Of a stretch of 64,000 nucleotides of DNA, positions 24,990 through 34,790 are shown piece after piece; the first letter of the stretch is position 1, and every line of letters begins with the position of its first letter. The notes beneath the pieces were generated by a model that worked only from the letters and a program-made list of their open reading frames with translations, made no database searches and was not told the origin of the DNA. The DNA comes from Stenotrophomonas sp. SAM-B (GTDB lineage Bacteria > Pseudomonadota > Gammaproteobacteria > Xanthomonadales > Xanthomonadaceae): positions 124,001 through 188,000 of the forward strand of contig NZ_JABBXB010000004.1 in assembly GCF_013387485.1 (NCBI RefSeq). The letters run 5' to 3'. Both the position numbers and the translations under genes were made by a program.

Positions 24990-26383
24990 AACACCTCCGA
25001 AGCGTAATCGGCCAGGCGCGAACGCTCGCCACGACGCAGCGTGATGTGCGCGCTGTGCGGCCAGTTCTTGAAGCGGTCCACCGCGTAGGTCAGGCCCGAG
25101 GTGGTCTCGGTCAGGTACGGGGTATCGATCTGTTCGACGTTGCCCAGGCAGACGATCTTGGTGCCGGGGCCGGCACGGGTGATCAGGGTCTTCATCTGCT
25201 TGGGGGTGAGGTTCTGCGCTTCATCCAGGATCAGATAGCGCGACAGGAACGTACGGCCGCGCATGAAATTCAGCGAGCGGATCTTGATCCGGCTCGCGAT
25301 CAGGTCGTTGGTCGCCGCACGGCCCCATGCGCCGCCTTCCTGGGTATGCGTGAGCACTTCCAGGTTGTCGGTCAGCGCGCCCATCCACGGCGTCATCTTC
25401 TCTTCCTCGGTACCGGGCAGGAAACCGATGTCCTCGCCGACGCTGACCGTCGCGCGGGTCATGATGATCTCGCGGTAACGCTGCTGGTCCATGGTCTGGG
25501 CCAGGCCGGCGGCCAGCGCGAGCAGGGTCTTGCCGGTGCCGGCGGTGCCGAGCAGGGTGACGAAATCGATCTCCGGGTCCATCAGCGCATTGAGCGCGAA
25601 GTTCTGTTCGCGGTTGCGCGCGCTGATGCCCCACACCGCGTGGCTGCCATGGCGGAAATCGTTGACCAGCGACAGCGTGATCTTGTCGCCGTCCATCTTG
25701 GCCACGCGCAGTTCGACTTCATCGTCGCCCGGCAGGTAGGCGTACTGGTTGGGATGCCAGTTCTCGTCTTCGCTGGCGATGATCTCGTAACTGGTGCGGC
25801 CCTTGTCGCTCCAGCTTCGCAGGTTGTCGGTGTGCTTCTTCCAGAAGTCTTCCGGCAGCTCGGTGGCACCGGTATAGAGCAGGCTGAAATCGTCCAGCGC
25901 GCGGTCGTTCTCGTAATCCTCGGACACGATGCCGGCGATCGCCGCCTTGATCCGCAGGTTGATGTCCTTGGAGACGAACACCACCGGGATTTCCGGCACC
26001 TGCTCTTTCAGCGCCAGGATCGCGCCGAGGATGGCGTTGTCGGGGATGACGGCGCCGAAGCTCTTTCCGGCCTCGAAGTGGCTGGTCTGGAACCGCAGCA
26101 GGCCCACGCTCTGCTTGCCGCGCAGCTGCAGCCCGTTCGGGCGCTGCAGCGGGATGCCATCGGCCAGGTTGTCCAGGCCCGAGGCCTGCACCAGCTCATT
26201 GAGGAAGCGGCTGACCTGGCGCGCATTGCGGCTCGCCTCGGTGGTGCCCTTCTTGCCGTTGTCCAGCTCTTCGATCACCTGCATCGGCAGGTAGACATCA
26301 TGCTCCTCGAACTTGAACAGCGCGGTCGGATCGTGCATGAGCACGTTGGTATCCAGTACGTAGATGCGCTTGCCTCGGGTCAT
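24986..26383 (-). CDS. PhoH family protein with N-terminal PIN domain
   Basis: 465 residues from the ATG at 26383 with AGGA upstream. The N-terminal PIN-like nuclease domain has YVLDTNVLMHDPTAL with the acidic D. The C-terminal PhoH ATPase has Walker A LLGTAGTGKTLLALAAG and Walker B RYLILDEAQNLTPKQMK. This PIN-PhoH (PhoH2-like) architecture is associated with ATP-dependent RNA unwinding and cleavage. All motifs are intact. Confidence 0.92.
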   Translation of the reverse strand: MTRGKRIYVLDTNVLMHDPTALFKFEEHDVYLPMQVIEELDNGKKGTTEASRNARQVSRFLNELVQASGLDNLADGIPLQRPNGLQLRGKQSVGLLRFQTSHFEAGKSFGAVIPDNAILGAILALKEQVPEIPVVFVSKDINLRIKAAIAGIVSEDYENDRALDDFSLLYTGATELPEDFWKKHTDNLRSWSDKGRTSYEIIASEDENWHPNQYAYLPGDDEVELRVAKMDGDKITLSLVNDFRHGSHAVWGISARNREQNFALNALMDPEIDFVTLLGTAGTGKTLLALAAGLAQTMDQQRYREIIMTRATVSVGEDIGFLPGTEEEKMTPWMGALTDNLEVLTHTQEGGAWGRAATNDLIASRIKIRSLNFMRGRTFLSRYLILDEAQNLTPKQMKTLITRAGPGTKIVCLGNVEQIDTPYLTETTSGLTYAVDRFKNWPHSAHITLRRGERSRLADYASEVL

Positions 26384-26464
26384 CGTCAATTCCTGGTGGC
26401 AGAACAGGGACAAGCCATCACGACCTGCGGGGCAGGGTGATGGCCATTGGGGGTGCCGGGTTGA

Positions 26465-26944
26465 TCACTGGGTTTTCGCGGCCTTCAGGGCTTCAAGGAC
26501 GGTGTCTGCGTGGCCGGCCACTTTGACCTTGCGCCACACCTGCACGATACGACTGTCCGGCGAAATGAGGAAGGTGCTGCGTTCGATGCCACGCACCTGC
26601 TTGCCGTACATGTTCTTCAGCTTGATCACGTCGAACGCGGTGCACAGCGCTTCGTCGCCATCGCTGATCAGCGGGAAGGCGAAGCCCTGCTTGGCGCAGA
26701 AATTGTCGTGGGATTTGACCGAATCGCGGGAGACGCCGAAGACGCGGGCGCCTGCCTTCGTGAACTGCGGGAGCAGCGCGTTGAAATCGATGCCCTCGGT
26801 GGTGCAGCCCGGGGTGCTGTCCTTGGGATAGAAGTACAGCACCAGCCACTGGCCGGCCAGATCGCCGAGGGTGGTGGTCTCGCCGCCGGACAAGGCCAGC
26901 GGCAGTGCGAGGGTGGTGCTGTCCAGGGTGTCGCCGTCGTTCAT
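26465..26944 (-). CDS. bcp: Thioredoxin-dependent peroxiredoxin PrxQ/Bcp
   Basis: 159 residues. The peroxidatic Cys is C47 in YPKDSTPGCTTEG. There is no Cys at the +5 position as in E. coli Bcp; the second Cys is C83 (NFCAKQG). This spacing matches the C48/C84 pair of Xanthomonas PrxQ, where the two residues join after a large local refolding. It reduces peroxides with thioredoxin. gcvR-like lies upstream on the same strand. Confidence 0.95.
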   Translation of the reverse strand: MNDGDTLDSTTLALPLALSGGETTTLGDLAGQWLVLYFYPKDSTPGCTTEGIDFNALLPQFTKAGARVFGVSRDSVKSHDNFCAKQGFAFPLISDGDEALCTAFDVIKLKNMYGKQVRGIERSTFLISPDSRIVQVWRKVKVAGHADTVLEALKAAKTQ

Positions 26945-27022
26945 GGGTTCCTTTCCGGATCCTGGGGTACGTCTACTACAGCTGCATGAAACCCCGCGCG
27001 CCCGTGACGAACGCGCGAAACA

Positions 27023-27583
27023 TCAGAACTTCATCGGATCCATGATCGCATCGAGGTTCAGGTGATCGCAGAACTCGAGGAAATCATCGCGCAGCGCGGC
27101 GATGTGCATGTTGGCCGGCACGCCGATGGTGACCTGCGCCGAGAACATTTCCGCACCGGTCTGCATCGCGCGGTAACGCGTGCTCTGCAGGTTCTCGATG
27201 GTGATGCCCTGGCGGTCGAAGAAATCGGCCAGCTGGAAGAGGATGCCCGGCTTGTCGGCCGCGATCACTTCCACGATGTAGGGCAGCAGGTTGGACTGCG
27301 CCTGCTTGGCACCGGTGCGGTACCAGACCAGCTTCAGGCCTTCCTCGCGCTCGAGCCGGGTCAGCATCGCCTCCAGCTTGGCCACCGAATCCCACGAGCC
27401 GGTGGCCAGGGCGGTGACGGAGACGTCGCGACCGACCGTGGCCAGGCGGGCATCGACCAGATTGCAGCCACTGTCGGCGATACGCCGGGTCACAGGCAGC
27501 AGGGGGGACTCCGGATGCGTCGTATAGGCGTTGATCAGGAGGTGGTTTTCGGTCGGCGCAGGCCGCGGCGTGGTGTCGGTCAA
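27023..27583 (-). CDS. gcvR: GcvR-like glycine cleavage system transcriptional repressor
   Basis: 186 residues starting at a TTG (27583) with GGAA just upstream; the frame is open further but the earlier part does not resemble the family. Two ACT domains: [20 protein letters not shown] and [20 protein letters not shown] followed by [12 protein letters not shown]. GcvR-type proteins sense glycine and antagonise GcvA. It is divergent from dapA; the two starts are 158 bp apart. Confidence 0.85.
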   Translation of the reverse strand: MTDTTPRPAPTENHLLINAYTTHPESPLLPVTRRIADSGCNLVDARLATVGRDVSVTALATGSWDSVAKLEAMLTRLEREEGLKLVWYRTGAKQAQSNLLPYIVEVIAADKPGILFQLADFFDRQGITIENLQSTRYRAMQTGAEMFSAQVTIGVPANMHIAALRDDFLEFCDHLNLDAIMDPMKF

Positions 27584-27741
27584 GATGGTTCCGGGTGATG
27601 CAAGGTGAGTCTGAACGGCCGGACGACGGCACGTTCGCCGGAGTCCAGCATACTTGCCCGCGCTTTCGACCCGCAAGTAACATGCAACGTACATCTGGCC
27701 GGCGTTTACGCAGGCAGGGTGCCCCCTTTCTTCCGAGCACG

Positions 27742-28641
27742 ATGTCCTTGTCCCTTTCCGGTCTCATCACCGCGCTGGCGACGCCCTTCCAGGCGAACGG
27801 CGCATTGGATCCCGACGGTTGGCAGCGCCTGCTGCATCTGCAACTGGAGGGTGGTGTTCACGGTGTCGTGGTGGCCGGTTCGACCGGTGAAGCGGCGGCC
27901 CTGTCCGACGACGAATACGACCAGTTGCTGCGCAGTGCGGTCAAAACCGTGGCCGGGCGCATTCCGGTGCTGGCCGGGACCGGGCTGTCGGGGACGGCCA
28001 AAACCATCGAGCAGACCCGCCGGGCGGCCGCCAACGGCGCCACCCACGCGCTGGTGGTGACCCCGCCGTACGTGCGCCCGACCCAGGCCGGCCTGATCGC
28101 GCATTACCGCGCGGTGGCCGACCAGGGCGGCCTGCCGGTCATCCTGTACAACGTGCCCGGGCGCACCGGCTGCGACATGCTGCCCGAAACCGTGGCCGAG
28201 CTGGCCAGCCACCCGAACATCGTGGGCATCAAGGAAGCGGTCGGCGATGTCGGCCGGGTCCATGCGCTGCTGGCCCTGCGTTCGCCGGACTTCGTCATTC
28301 TCAGTGGCGACGATGGCACCGCCGCGCGCTCGATCCTGTCCGGCGTGGATGGCCTGATCTCGGTCGGCTCCAACGCGCTGCCGGGGGCCTACCGCCGGAT
28401 GTGCGACCTGGCCGCGGCCGGTGAGCGCGAGGCGGCCGAGGCGTGGGACGCCCGTCTTGAGCCCTTCCATGAATTCTGCGGCGTGGAGTCCAACCCGATC
28501 CCGGTGAAGGACCTGCTGCGCCGGATCGGCATTGGTGACGGCCTGCGCCTGCCGCTGCTGCCCTTGTCCGCGGCCCATCACGCCGCTGCCGAACACTTGG
28601 CCACCGATATCGGTGCGCTGGAAGCACTATCCAACCACTGA
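27742..28641 (+). CDS. dapA: 4-hydroxy-tetrahydrodipicolinate synthase DapA
   Basis: 299 residues, TIM-barrel aldolase. GSTGEAAAL binds pyruvate, Y136 in [11 protein letters not shown] and the Schiff-base lysine K164 in [10 protein letters not shown] are present. It makes the first committed intermediate of lysine and diaminopimelate. The BamC-like lipoprotein follows 26 bp downstream, as in the dapA-bamC pair of enterobacteria. Confidence 0.97.
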   Translation: MSLSLSGLITALATPFQANGALDPDGWQRLLHLQLEGGVHGVVVAGSTGEAAALSDDEYDQLLRSAVKTVAGRIPVLAGTGLSGTAKTIEQTRRAAANGATHALVVTPPYVRPTQAGLIAHYRAVADQGGLPVILYNVPGRTGCDMLPETVAELASHPNIVGIKEAVGDVGRVHALLALRSPDFVILSGDDGTAARSILSGVDGLISVGSNALPGAYRRMCDLAAAGEREAAEAWDARLEPFHEFCGVESNPIPVKDLLRRIGIGDGLRLPLLPLSAAHHAAAEHLATDIGALEALSNH

Positions 28642-28667
28642 TGACAGTGGTCACCCAGGAGATTCCC

Positions 28668-29192
28668 ATGCGTCAATCCGTTTCCGCCTTCCGCGTGCTG
28701 TCCTTCGCGATCCTGGCTACCGCCACCCTCATCGGCACCACCGGTTGCTTCAAGCGCGGCGCCAAGGGCGACTACGCTCTGGCCCCGGAAGTCCGTCCGC
28801 TGGAAGTGCCGCCGGATCTGAACGTCCCGGCCGGCCAGGCCGCCGCCACCGCTGCCACCAGCTCCTCGCTGGCCTCGCAGGCCGCGCGTCCGGCCCCGGC
28901 CTCGACCCAGGCGGCCGCCAACAATGCCGGTTTCACCGTGCCGGGTACCAAGGAAGAGGTGTTCGCCAAGGTCGGCACCGCGCTGGAGTCCGTTGAAGGC
29001 GTGAAGATCGCCAGCAAGGCCCAACTGCTCGGTTCCTACGACGTGGCCTTCGAAGGCAGCGACTTCCTGGTCCGCGTGGTCGCCGTCGATGCCGGTGCCT
29101 ACGTCTCCGCCGTGGATCCGCGTGGCCTGCCGGCGACCGCCGCAGCCCCGACCAAGCTGCTGGGTGAGCTGAAGGCGAAGCTGGCTCCGTAA
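28668..29192 (+). CDS. BamC-like outer-membrane lipoprotein
   Basis: ATG at 28668 with AGGAG upstream gives 174 residues. The signal and lipobox are SFAILATATLIGTTGC. The following YALAPEVRPLEVPPDLNVP resembles the long unstructured BamC N-terminus that wraps BamD. The Ala/Ser-rich linker leads to a single small helix-grip-like domain (TVPGTKEEVFAKVGTALESV). E. coli BamC has two such domains and is about 340 residues, so this is a reduced form, if BamC at all. Gene order after dapA supports the call. Confidence 0.72.
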   Translation: MRQSVSAFRVLSFAILATATLIGTTGCFKRGAKGDYALAPEVRPLEVPPDLNVPAGQAAATAATSSSLASQAARPAPASTQAAANNAGFTVPGTKEEVFAKVGTALESVEGVKIASKAQLLGSYDVAFEGSDFLVRVVAVDAGAYVSAVDPRGLPATAAAPTKLLGELKAKLAP

Positions 29193-29214
29193 CCGGACAG
29201 TCTCAGAGAAACGA

Positions 29215-29239
29215 AAAGGGCGCCCTCGGCGCCCTTTTT
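29215..29239. terminator. Bidirectional terminator between the BamC-like gene and fdxA
   Basis: AAAGGGCGCC and GGCGCCCTTT pair around a CTC loop, with A and T runs on both sides, between convergent genes. Confidence 0.88.
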
Positions 29240-29262
29240 CGTTGCCGCCAGAACCCGGAGGC

Positions 29263-29586
29263 TCAGCGTTCCAGCAGCTTCAGCTTGTCCGGCTTGCCGT
29301 CCCATTCGCCGGCATCGGCGGGCGGGTCCTTGCGCACGGTCAGCACCGGCCAGGCCTGGGCCAGTTCGGCGTTCAGCGCCACGAACGCTTCCTGCCCGGC
29401 GGGCACGTCGTCTTCGGGGAAGATCGCGTTGACCGGGCACTCCGGTTCGCACAGGGTGCAATCGATGCACTCATCCGGGTCGATCACCAGGAAGTTGGGG
29501 CCTTCATGGAAGCAATCCACGGGGCACACTTCCACGCAATCGGTGTGTTTGCACTTGATGCAGTTTTCGGTGACGACAAAAGGCAT
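29263..29586 (-). CDS. fdxA: Seven-iron ferredoxin FdxA
   Basis: 107 residues from the ATG at 29586. [20 protein letters not shown] and [16 protein letters not shown] provide the ligands for a [3Fe-4S] and a [4Fe-4S] cluster, followed by the long C-terminal extension typical of Azotobacter-type ferredoxin I. It is a soluble electron carrier. It is convergent with the BamC-like gene and shares its terminator. Confidence 0.95.
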   Translation of the reverse strand: MPFVVTENCIKCKHTDCVEVCPVDCFHEGPNFLVIDPDECIDCTLCEPECPVNAIFPEDDVPAGQEAFVALNAELAQAWPVLTVRKDPPADAGEWDGKPDKLKLLER

Positions 29587-29691
29587 GGCTGGATCTGGAT
29601 CCGACAGTAAGCCGGACAATTCTAGAACAGGTTGGTCCGTGGCGCGGGATCGGATCGTGCCTCAAACCCCGAAATGCCCTCGGCGCAAGGC

Positions 29692-30624
29692 TCAGGACCA
29701 GCGGAAGGGCTGCTCGGGCAGGCCCGCGATGCCGGTTTCCAGCGCAAACACGCCGCCCGCGCGGGGGCTGGCCGCCAGTTCCGCGTCGGTGTGGTCGAGC
29801 CGGGAGCTGGTGATCATCAACTGCCGCAGCGACGGCCCACCGAGTGCGACGCAGGTCGGGTTCCGCACCGGCAGCAGTACGACCCGGTCGACCTGGCCGT
29901 CGGGTCGATAGCGCACCACGCGGGAAGCACGCCACTGCGCGTTCCAGATGCCGCCTTCGGCATCGACGATGGCGCCATCGGGTTCCCAGCCCGGATCGGG
30001 CAGGGCAGCGAACAGGCGGGGTGGGCCGCAGTGCGCGCGTCCGGCGTCGTAGTCGCAGCACCACAGCGCCGGGCGCACCGAATCGCAGAAGTACATCGTG
30101 GTGCCGTCCGGGCTGAAACAGATCGCGTTGGGGATCACGACGGCGGGCAGGTTCAGTTCGCGCAGGCCGTGCCGCATCGAGAACTGGTAGAAGCGGCCGA
30201 GCGGCGCACGCGCAGGATCCTCGCTCATGGTGCCGAATACCAGGTTGCCGGCGCGGTCGGTCCGGCCGTCATTGCTGCGCGTGTCCGCGACCTCGGGCTG
30301 CACATCGGCCAGCCATTCCAGGGGCGGGGCGGGGGCATCGCCATCGCGGTCGAGATCCAGGCGCTGCAGCGAACCGGCCAGCGCGATCAGCAGGCGGCCG
30401 TCCTCGCCCTCGGCCAGGCAGCCGGGGCGGTCGGGCAGCAACCAGCTCCGGTGGCTGCCATCGGCGGTACGGTGCTGCCACAGGCGGCGCTCGCCGATGT
30501 CCACCCAGAACAGGCATTGCCGCCGTGCCGACCACAGGGCGCCTTCGCCATGGGTGCAACGGCTGTCGACCAGCAGGGGGACAGCCGCGACAGCGGTGGA
30601 GGGTGCGGCGATAAAATCGGGCAT
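29692..30624 (-). CDS. SMP-30/gluconolactonase/LRE family protein
   Basis: 310 residues from the ATG at 30624. The six-bladed propeller signature is visible: CTHGEGALWSARRQCLFWVD with the metal Glu, GTRSNDGRTDR-like ADTRSNDGRTDRAGNLVFGT with Asn, and GWEPDGAIVDAEGGIWNAQW with the catalytic Asp. Enzymes of this family hydrolyse sugar lactones with a divalent cation. Alternative ATGs lie upstream; the chosen one begins just before the conserved domain. Role in sugar catabolism is inferred. Confidence 0.88.
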   Translation of the reverse strand: MPDFIAAPSTAVAAVPLLVDSRCTHGEGALWSARRQCLFWVDIGERRLWQHRTADGSHRSWLLPDRPGCLAEGEDGRLLIALAGSLQRLDLDRDGDAPAPPLEWLADVQPEVADTRSNDGRTDRAGNLVFGTMSEDPARAPLGRFYQFSMRHGLRELNLPAVVIPNAICFSPDGTTMYFCDSVRPALWCCDYDAGRAHCGPPRLFAALPDPGWEPDGAIVDAEGGIWNAQWRASRVVRYRPDGQVDRVVLLPVRNPTCVALGGPSLRQLMITSSRLDHTDAELAASPRAGGVFALETGIAGLPEQPFRWS

Positions 30625-30825
30625 GGGGCAGGTCTCACGACAGCAGGAGCTGCTGCATTCTGCCATCCGGTCGATCAATCCCATGTCCTGGGGCACGGTG
30701 ATGTGGTGATGCGGGGCGAAATGTTCCCCAACCAGATCCGTGGCTCGGGGCTGGCGGTGGCCGGCGCGCGTTCTCCCCGGGTCCGGGCCGGGCGGGGCAG
30801 ACGCGACAGACCGGGGCCCGGAACG

Positions 30826-30853
30826 CAAAAAACCCCGCCGTGGCGGGGTTTTT
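30826..30853 (-). terminator. Terminator of tRNA-Glu
   Basis: AACCCCGCC and GGCGGGGTT form a stem with T runs on both strands, about 20 bp downstream of the minus-strand tRNA-Glu. Confidence 0.82.
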
Positions 30854-30871
30854 GGCTTTCTGCACCGCGAC

Positions 30872-30946
30872 TGGTGCTCCCTAGGGGACTCGAACCCCTG
30901 TTTTAGCCTTGAGAGGGCCACGTCCTAACCATTAGACGAAGGGAGC
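30872..30946 (-). tRNA. tRNA-Glu (anticodon CTC)
   Basis: 75 nt on the minus strand: acceptor GCTCCCT with AGGGAGC, anticodon loop CTCTCAA, T-arm CAGGGGTTCGAGTCCCCT and encoded CCA. CTC reads GAG only; a GAA-reading tRNA-Glu(TTC) is expected elsewhere. Confidence 0.95.
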
Positions 30947-30975
30947 AGGCTTTGTCGCGAACTGCGCAGCGCGCT

Positions 30976-31004
30976 AGTATATGGACCTAGATGCCATTGG
31001 GCAA
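30976..31004 (-). promoter_or_regulatory. Candidate promoter of tRNA-Glu
   Basis: On the minus strand TTGCCC (31004-30999) and TATACT (30981-30976) are spaced by 17 bp, about 30 bp before the tRNA. It overlaps the start of pcnB on the other strand. Prediction. Confidence 0.4.
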
Positions 31005-32364
31005 TCCCGAAAACTCAACCGGAAGCGCCAACATCAATTCCTCTGCTACATCACCGTTCAGCCTGCGCGTGATCCCGCGCGATCAGCACAACATCTCCCG
31101 CAAGGACATCAGCCCGAACGCCCTGCGCGTCCTGTACCGGCTGCGTGATTCCGGGTTTGCCGGTTACCTGGTCGGCGGCGCCGTCCGCGATCTGCTGGTG
31201 AACGGCCACCCCAAGGATTTCGACGTCGCCACCGACGCGACGCCCGAACAGGTCAAGCAGTTGTTCCGCAACTGCCGGCTGATCGGCCGCCGCTTCCGCC
31301 TGGCGCACGTGGTGTTCGGCCGCGAGATCATCGAGGTCGCCACCTTCCGCGCCAACATCGACGATGGCAGCGGCGACCGTGAGATGGAAAACGGCATGCT
31401 CGTGCGCGACAACGTGTACGGCAGCATCGAAGACGACGCGATCCGCCGGGACTTCACCTGCAACGCCCTGTACTACGCGATCGAGGATTTCTCGGTGCGC
31501 GATTACACCGGTGGCTTTGAAGACGTGCAGGCACGCCTGATGAAGCTGATCGGCGACCCCGAGCAGCGTTACCAGGAAGACCCGGTACGCATGCTGCGCG
31601 CAGTGCGCCTGGCGGCCAAGCTGGGCTTCCAGATCGAAGAGGCGACCGCCGAGCCGCTGCCGCGCCTGGCCAACCTGCTGGCCGAGGCCGCCCCGGCGCG
31701 CCTGTTCGAGGAAGTGCTCAAGCTGTTCCTGTCCGGGCATGGCGTGGCCAGCTTCGAAGGCCTGGAGCGTTACGGTCTGCTCGACGTCATGTTCCCGGAG
31801 AGCGCCGCCGCCCTGCGCAGCAACCGCAGCGGTGCGCTGCGCCGGATGGTCATCGAAGGCCTGCACAACACCGATCTGCGCGTGGCCAACGATGAGCCGG
31901 TGTCGCCGTCGTTCCTGTTCGCGCTGCTGCTGTGGCCGGCCTTCTGCCGCGCCCTGGCCAGCCTGCAGAAGCAGGGCGTCGCACTGGAAGAGGCACAGCG
32001 CCGCGCCGCGGATCGCGTGACCCTGCACCAGCTGACCACGATCGCCCTGCCGCGCCGCTTCTCGCTGCCGATGCAGGAAATCTGGCTGCTGCAGGGCCGC
32101 TTCGCCTCGCGCCAGCGCAAGCGCGTGATCCGTACGTTGACCCACCCGCGCTTCCGCGCCGCCTACGACTTCCTGGTCCTGCGCCAGGTCGCCTCCAGCG
32201 AGCATGAAGCGGACGTGGCGTTCTGGCGCGAGGCCCAGCTGCAGTCCGGTACCGAGCTCGACTCGGCACTGGATGCCGCCCAGGCCGATGGCGAGGGCGA
32301 AGACGGTGCACCGCGCAAGCGTCGCCGCCGCCGTCGTCGTCCCGGTGGAGTGGCAGGCGAGTAA
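30991..32364 (+). CDS. pcnB: Poly(A) polymerase I
   Basis: 457 residues. The class II nucleotidyltransferase core is clear: YLVGGAVRDLLVNGHPKDFD with the catalytic Asp pair (DFDVATDATP) and RRDFTCNALYYAIEDFSV, then the helical neck domain with RYQEDPVRMLRAVRLAAKLG. It adds poly(A) tails that promote mRNA decay. The C-terminal tail ends in a run of arginines (RKRRRRRRRR) that should help RNA binding. folK follows after 3 bp. The ATG lies in a weak ribosome context, so the exact start is not certain. Confidence 0.95.
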   Translation: MPLGNPENSTGSANINSSATSPFSLRVIPRDQHNISRKDISPNALRVLYRLRDSGFAGYLVGGAVRDLLVNGHPKDFDVATDATPEQVKQLFRNCRLIGRRFRLAHVVFGREIIEVATFRANIDDGSGDREMENGMLVRDNVYGSIEDDAIRRDFTCNALYYAIEDFSVRDYTGGFEDVQARLMKLIGDPEQRYQEDPVRMLRAVRLAAKLGFQIEEATAEPLPRLANLLAEAAPARLFEEVLKLFLSGHGVASFEGLERYGLLDVMFPESAAALRSNRSGALRRMVIEGLHNTDLRVANDEPVSPSFLFALLLWPAFCRALASLQKQGVALEEAQRRAADRVTLHQLTTIALPRRFSLPMQEIWLLQGRFASRQRKRVIRTLTHPRFRAAYDFLVLRQVASSEHEADVAFWREAQLQSGTELDSALDAAQADGEGEDGAPRKRRRRRRRPGGVAGE

Positions 32365-32367
32365 GCC

Positions 32368-32856
32368 GTGACCCTGGCCTGTATCGGATTGGGCGCCAAT
32401 CTCGGGGACGCCGCGCAGGCGCTGCGCGATGCGTTCCAGGCGCTGGCGGCGCTGCCGCAGACCTCGTTGCGCGCGCGCTCGCAGCTGTACCGCACGCCGG
32501 CTTGGGGCAACGAAGACCAGCCGGCGTTCGTGAATGCCGCCGCCGTGCTGGATACCGCGCTGCCCGCGCCCGCGCTGCTGGAGGCGTTGCTGGAGATCGA
32601 GCGCCACTTCGGCCGCGTGCGCGATCCGGCCGTGCACTGGGGCCCGCGCGCGCTGGATCTGGACGTGCTGCTGTACGGCGAGGAAGTCATCGATCTGCCG
32701 CAGCTGCAGGTGCCGCATCCGTATCTGCACGCGCGTGCGTTCGCGCTGCTGCCGCTGGCCGAGATCGCGCCGGACGCCACCATTCCCGGGCACGGCCGCG
32801 TGCGGGATGCTGTGATGCGGGTCGAGGCCTGCGGGATCTCTCCAATAGGAGGATAA
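32368..32856 (+). CDS. folK: HPPK: 2-amino-4-hydroxy-6-hydroxymethyldihydropteridine pyrophosphokinase
   Basis: 162 residues from a GTG three bases after pcn[41 protein letters not shown] and the [20 protein letters not shown] metal-binding block are the family signatures. It transfers pyrophosphate from ATP to the pterin before dihydropteroate synthase. Placed between pcnB and panB, the common order in gamma-proteobacteria. Confidence 0.96.
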   Translation: MTLACIGLGANLGDAAQALRDAFQALAALPQTSLRARSQLYRTPAWGNEDQPAFVNAAAVLDTALPAPALLEALLEIERHFGRVRDPAVHWGPRALDLDVLLYGEEVIDLPQLQVPHPYLHARAFALLPLAEIAPDATIPGHGRVRDAVMRVEACGISPIGG

Positions 32857-32887
32857 TGCGGGGCTTATCGCCACCGGTTATCAGCTC

Positions 32888-33703
32888 ATGAGTACCCACG
32901 CAGACAGCAAGCCCTGGACCGTCCCCGCATTGGCGGAGGCCAAGCGCACGGGGCAGAAGCTGGTGATGTTGACCGCCTACGATGCCGGGTTCGCCCGCAG
33001 CTTCGACGCCAACGGCGTGGACCTGATCCTGATCGGCGACTCGCTGGGCATGGTGGTGCAGGGGCACGATTCGACCCTGCCGGTGACCACCGACGATATG
33101 GTCTATCACACCCGCGCCGTGGCCCGCGTGCTGCAACGCGCGCTGCTGGTGGCTGACCTGCCGTTCGGCGCCGACGCGACGCCCGAGCGCGCGCTGGATG
33201 CCTCGCTGCGCCTGCTGCAGGCCGGTGCGGAGATGGTCAAGATCGAAGGTGCCGGCTTCAAGCTGGACATCATCCGTTATCTGGTCGAGCGCGAGATTCC
33301 GGTCTGCTCGCACCTGGGCCTGACGCCGCAGTCGGTGCTGCGCCTGGGCGGTTACCGCGTGCAGGGCCGTGGCGATGCCGCCCAGCAGCTGCGCGACGAC
33401 GCCAAGGCCGCGGTCGCTGCCGGCGCCAGCCTGGTCGTGCTCGAATGCGTGCCGACGCCGGTGGCTGCCCAGGTCACCGCGGACATCAGTGTGCCCACCA
33501 TCGGCATCGGTGCCGGCCCGCACTGCGATGGCCAGGTGCTGGTGCTGCATGATTTCCTCGGCCTGGACAGCGGCCATCGCCGTCCCAAGTTCGTCAAGGA
33601 TTTCCTTGCCGAAGGCGGGTCGGTTGCCGGTGCGGTCCGTGCCTACGCCGACGCCGTGCGCGACGGCTCCTTCCCCGACGCAGAACACGCCTACGCCTCA
33701 TGA
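32888..33703 (+). CDS. panB: 3-methyl-2-oxobutanoate hydroxymethyltransferase
   Basis: 271 residues. [40 protein letters not shown] with the metal Asp and the [20 protein letters not shown] block define PanB, the first step of pantothenate synthesis. The stop overlaps panC by 4 bp (ATGA). Confidence 0.97.
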   Translation: MSTHADSKPWTVPALAEAKRTGQKLVMLTAYDAGFARSFDANGVDLILIGDSLGMVVQGHDSTLPVTTDDMVYHTRAVARVLQRALLVADLPFGADATPERALDASLRLLQAGAEMVKIEGAGFKLDIIRYLVEREIPVCSHLGLTPQSVLRLGGYRVQGRGDAAQQLRDDAKAAVAAGASLVVLECVPTPVAAQVTADISVPTIGIGAGPHCDGQVLVLHDFLGLDSGHRRPKFVKDFLAEGGSVAGAVRAYADAVRDGSFPDAEHAYAS

Positions 33704-34542
33704 TCGAAACCGTCACCGAACTGTCCCGTCTGCGCGCCGTCGTCAACGGCTGGAAGCGCGAGGGCCTGCGCGTCGCGCTGGTCCCGACCATGGGCAACCT
33801 GCATGCAGGTCATTATTCGCTGGTCACGCTGGCCCGGCAATACGCCGACCGCGTGGTCTCCAGCGTGTTCGTCAATCCGACCCAGTTCGGCCCGAACGAG
33901 GATTTCACTCGCTATCCGCGCACGCCCGAAGCCGACACCACCGGGCTGGAGCAGGCCGGGTGCGATGTGCTGTGGCTGCCCACCGTTGAATCGATGTACC
34001 CGTTCGGCGTCGAGCTGGCGGCCAGCGTCAACGTGCCGGGCATCAGCGGCCTGCTCGAGGGCGCGCACCGCCCGGGCCATTTCGATGGCGTCTGCACCGT
34101 GGTCTCGCGCCTGTTCAACCAGGTCCAGCCGGACGTGGCGGCCTTCGGCAAGAAGGATTACCAGCAGCTGGCGGTGATCCGCCAGATGGTGGAAGACCTG
34201 GCCTTCCCGATCCAGATCGTCGGGGGCGACATCGTGCGTGAAGACGACGGCCTGGCGATGAGCTCGCGCAACCAGTACCTCAACGCCGAACAGCGCCCGG
34301 TCTCGACCAGCATCCACCAGGTGCTGCTGGGCATGCGCGAAGGCTTCATCGCCGGCAAGAGCCGCAGCCTGATCGAGGCCGAGGCGGCCGCCGCGCTGCA
34401 GGCGGCGGGCTTCCAGGTCGACTACGCCGTGGTGCGCCTGCCGGACCTCTCCGAGCCGGCCGATGCCAACGACGGCACCCGCGTAGCGCTGATCGCCGCG
34501 CGGATCGGCAACACCCGGTTGATCGACAACCTGGAGTTCTGA
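33700..34542 (+). CDS. panC: Pantothenate synthetase (pantoate--beta-alanine ligase)
   Basis: 280 residues. [20 protein letters not shown] is the HxGH nucleotide-binding motif, [14 protein letters not shown] the pantoate site and [20 protein letters not shown] the KxxKxxx-like lysine region. Translation is coupled to panB. panD is separated by a repeat-bearing gap of 248 bp and is probably a separate transcript. Confidence 0.97.
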   Translation: MIETVTELSRLRAVVNGWKREGLRVALVPTMGNLHAGHYSLVTLARQYADRVVSSVFVNPTQFGPNEDFTRYPRTPEADTTGLEQAGCDVLWLPTVESMYPFGVELAASVNVPGISGLLEGAHRPGHFDGVCTVVSRLFNQVQPDVAAFGKKDYQQLAVIRQMVEDLAFPIQIVGGDIVREDDGLAMSSRNQYLNAEQRPVSTSIHQVLLGMREGFIAGKSRSLIEAEAAAALQAAGFQVDYAVVRLPDLSEPADANDGTRVALIAARIGNTRLIDNLEF

Positions 34543-34567
34543 GGGGCGAACTCCGGGCGGGGCGGCG

Positions 34568-34597
34568 GTAGAGCCACGCCACGCGTGGCTGTTCTAC
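34568..34597 (+). repeat. SMAG-like palindrome, GTAGAGCCACGC type
   Basis: GTAGAGCCACGCCACGCGTGG, then CTGTTCTAC: inner arms GCCACGC and GCGTGGC. It lies 26 bases after panC and faces a second copy 43 bp downstream in the opposite direction. The remaining 120 bp up to panD hold nothing else I recognise. Confidence 0.75.
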
Positions 34598-34640
34598 GGG
34601 TCACCTATCGTCCCGGCGATGTGACCCGCGATCCCGCGCA

Positions 34641-34662
34641 GCCACCCATGGGGTGGCTCTAC
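34641..34662 (-). repeat. SMAG-like palindrome, inverted partner
   Basis: Read on the minus strand it is GTAGAGCCACCCCATGGGTG followed by GC. With 34568-34597 it makes a head-to-head pair, an arrangement that can fold into a large RNA hairpin. Confidence 0.7.
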
Positions 34663-34790
34663 CGGGGTCAGGTGTGGGTCGTGACGATGCTGAACCGTGG
34701 GCAGCCCCCTCCCGGGACCGGCGCCGCGCGCCCTGCCGCCTATCCAGCGGGTGCTAGAATTTCCCTTTCCTTTACCGTTGTCCCGTCGCC

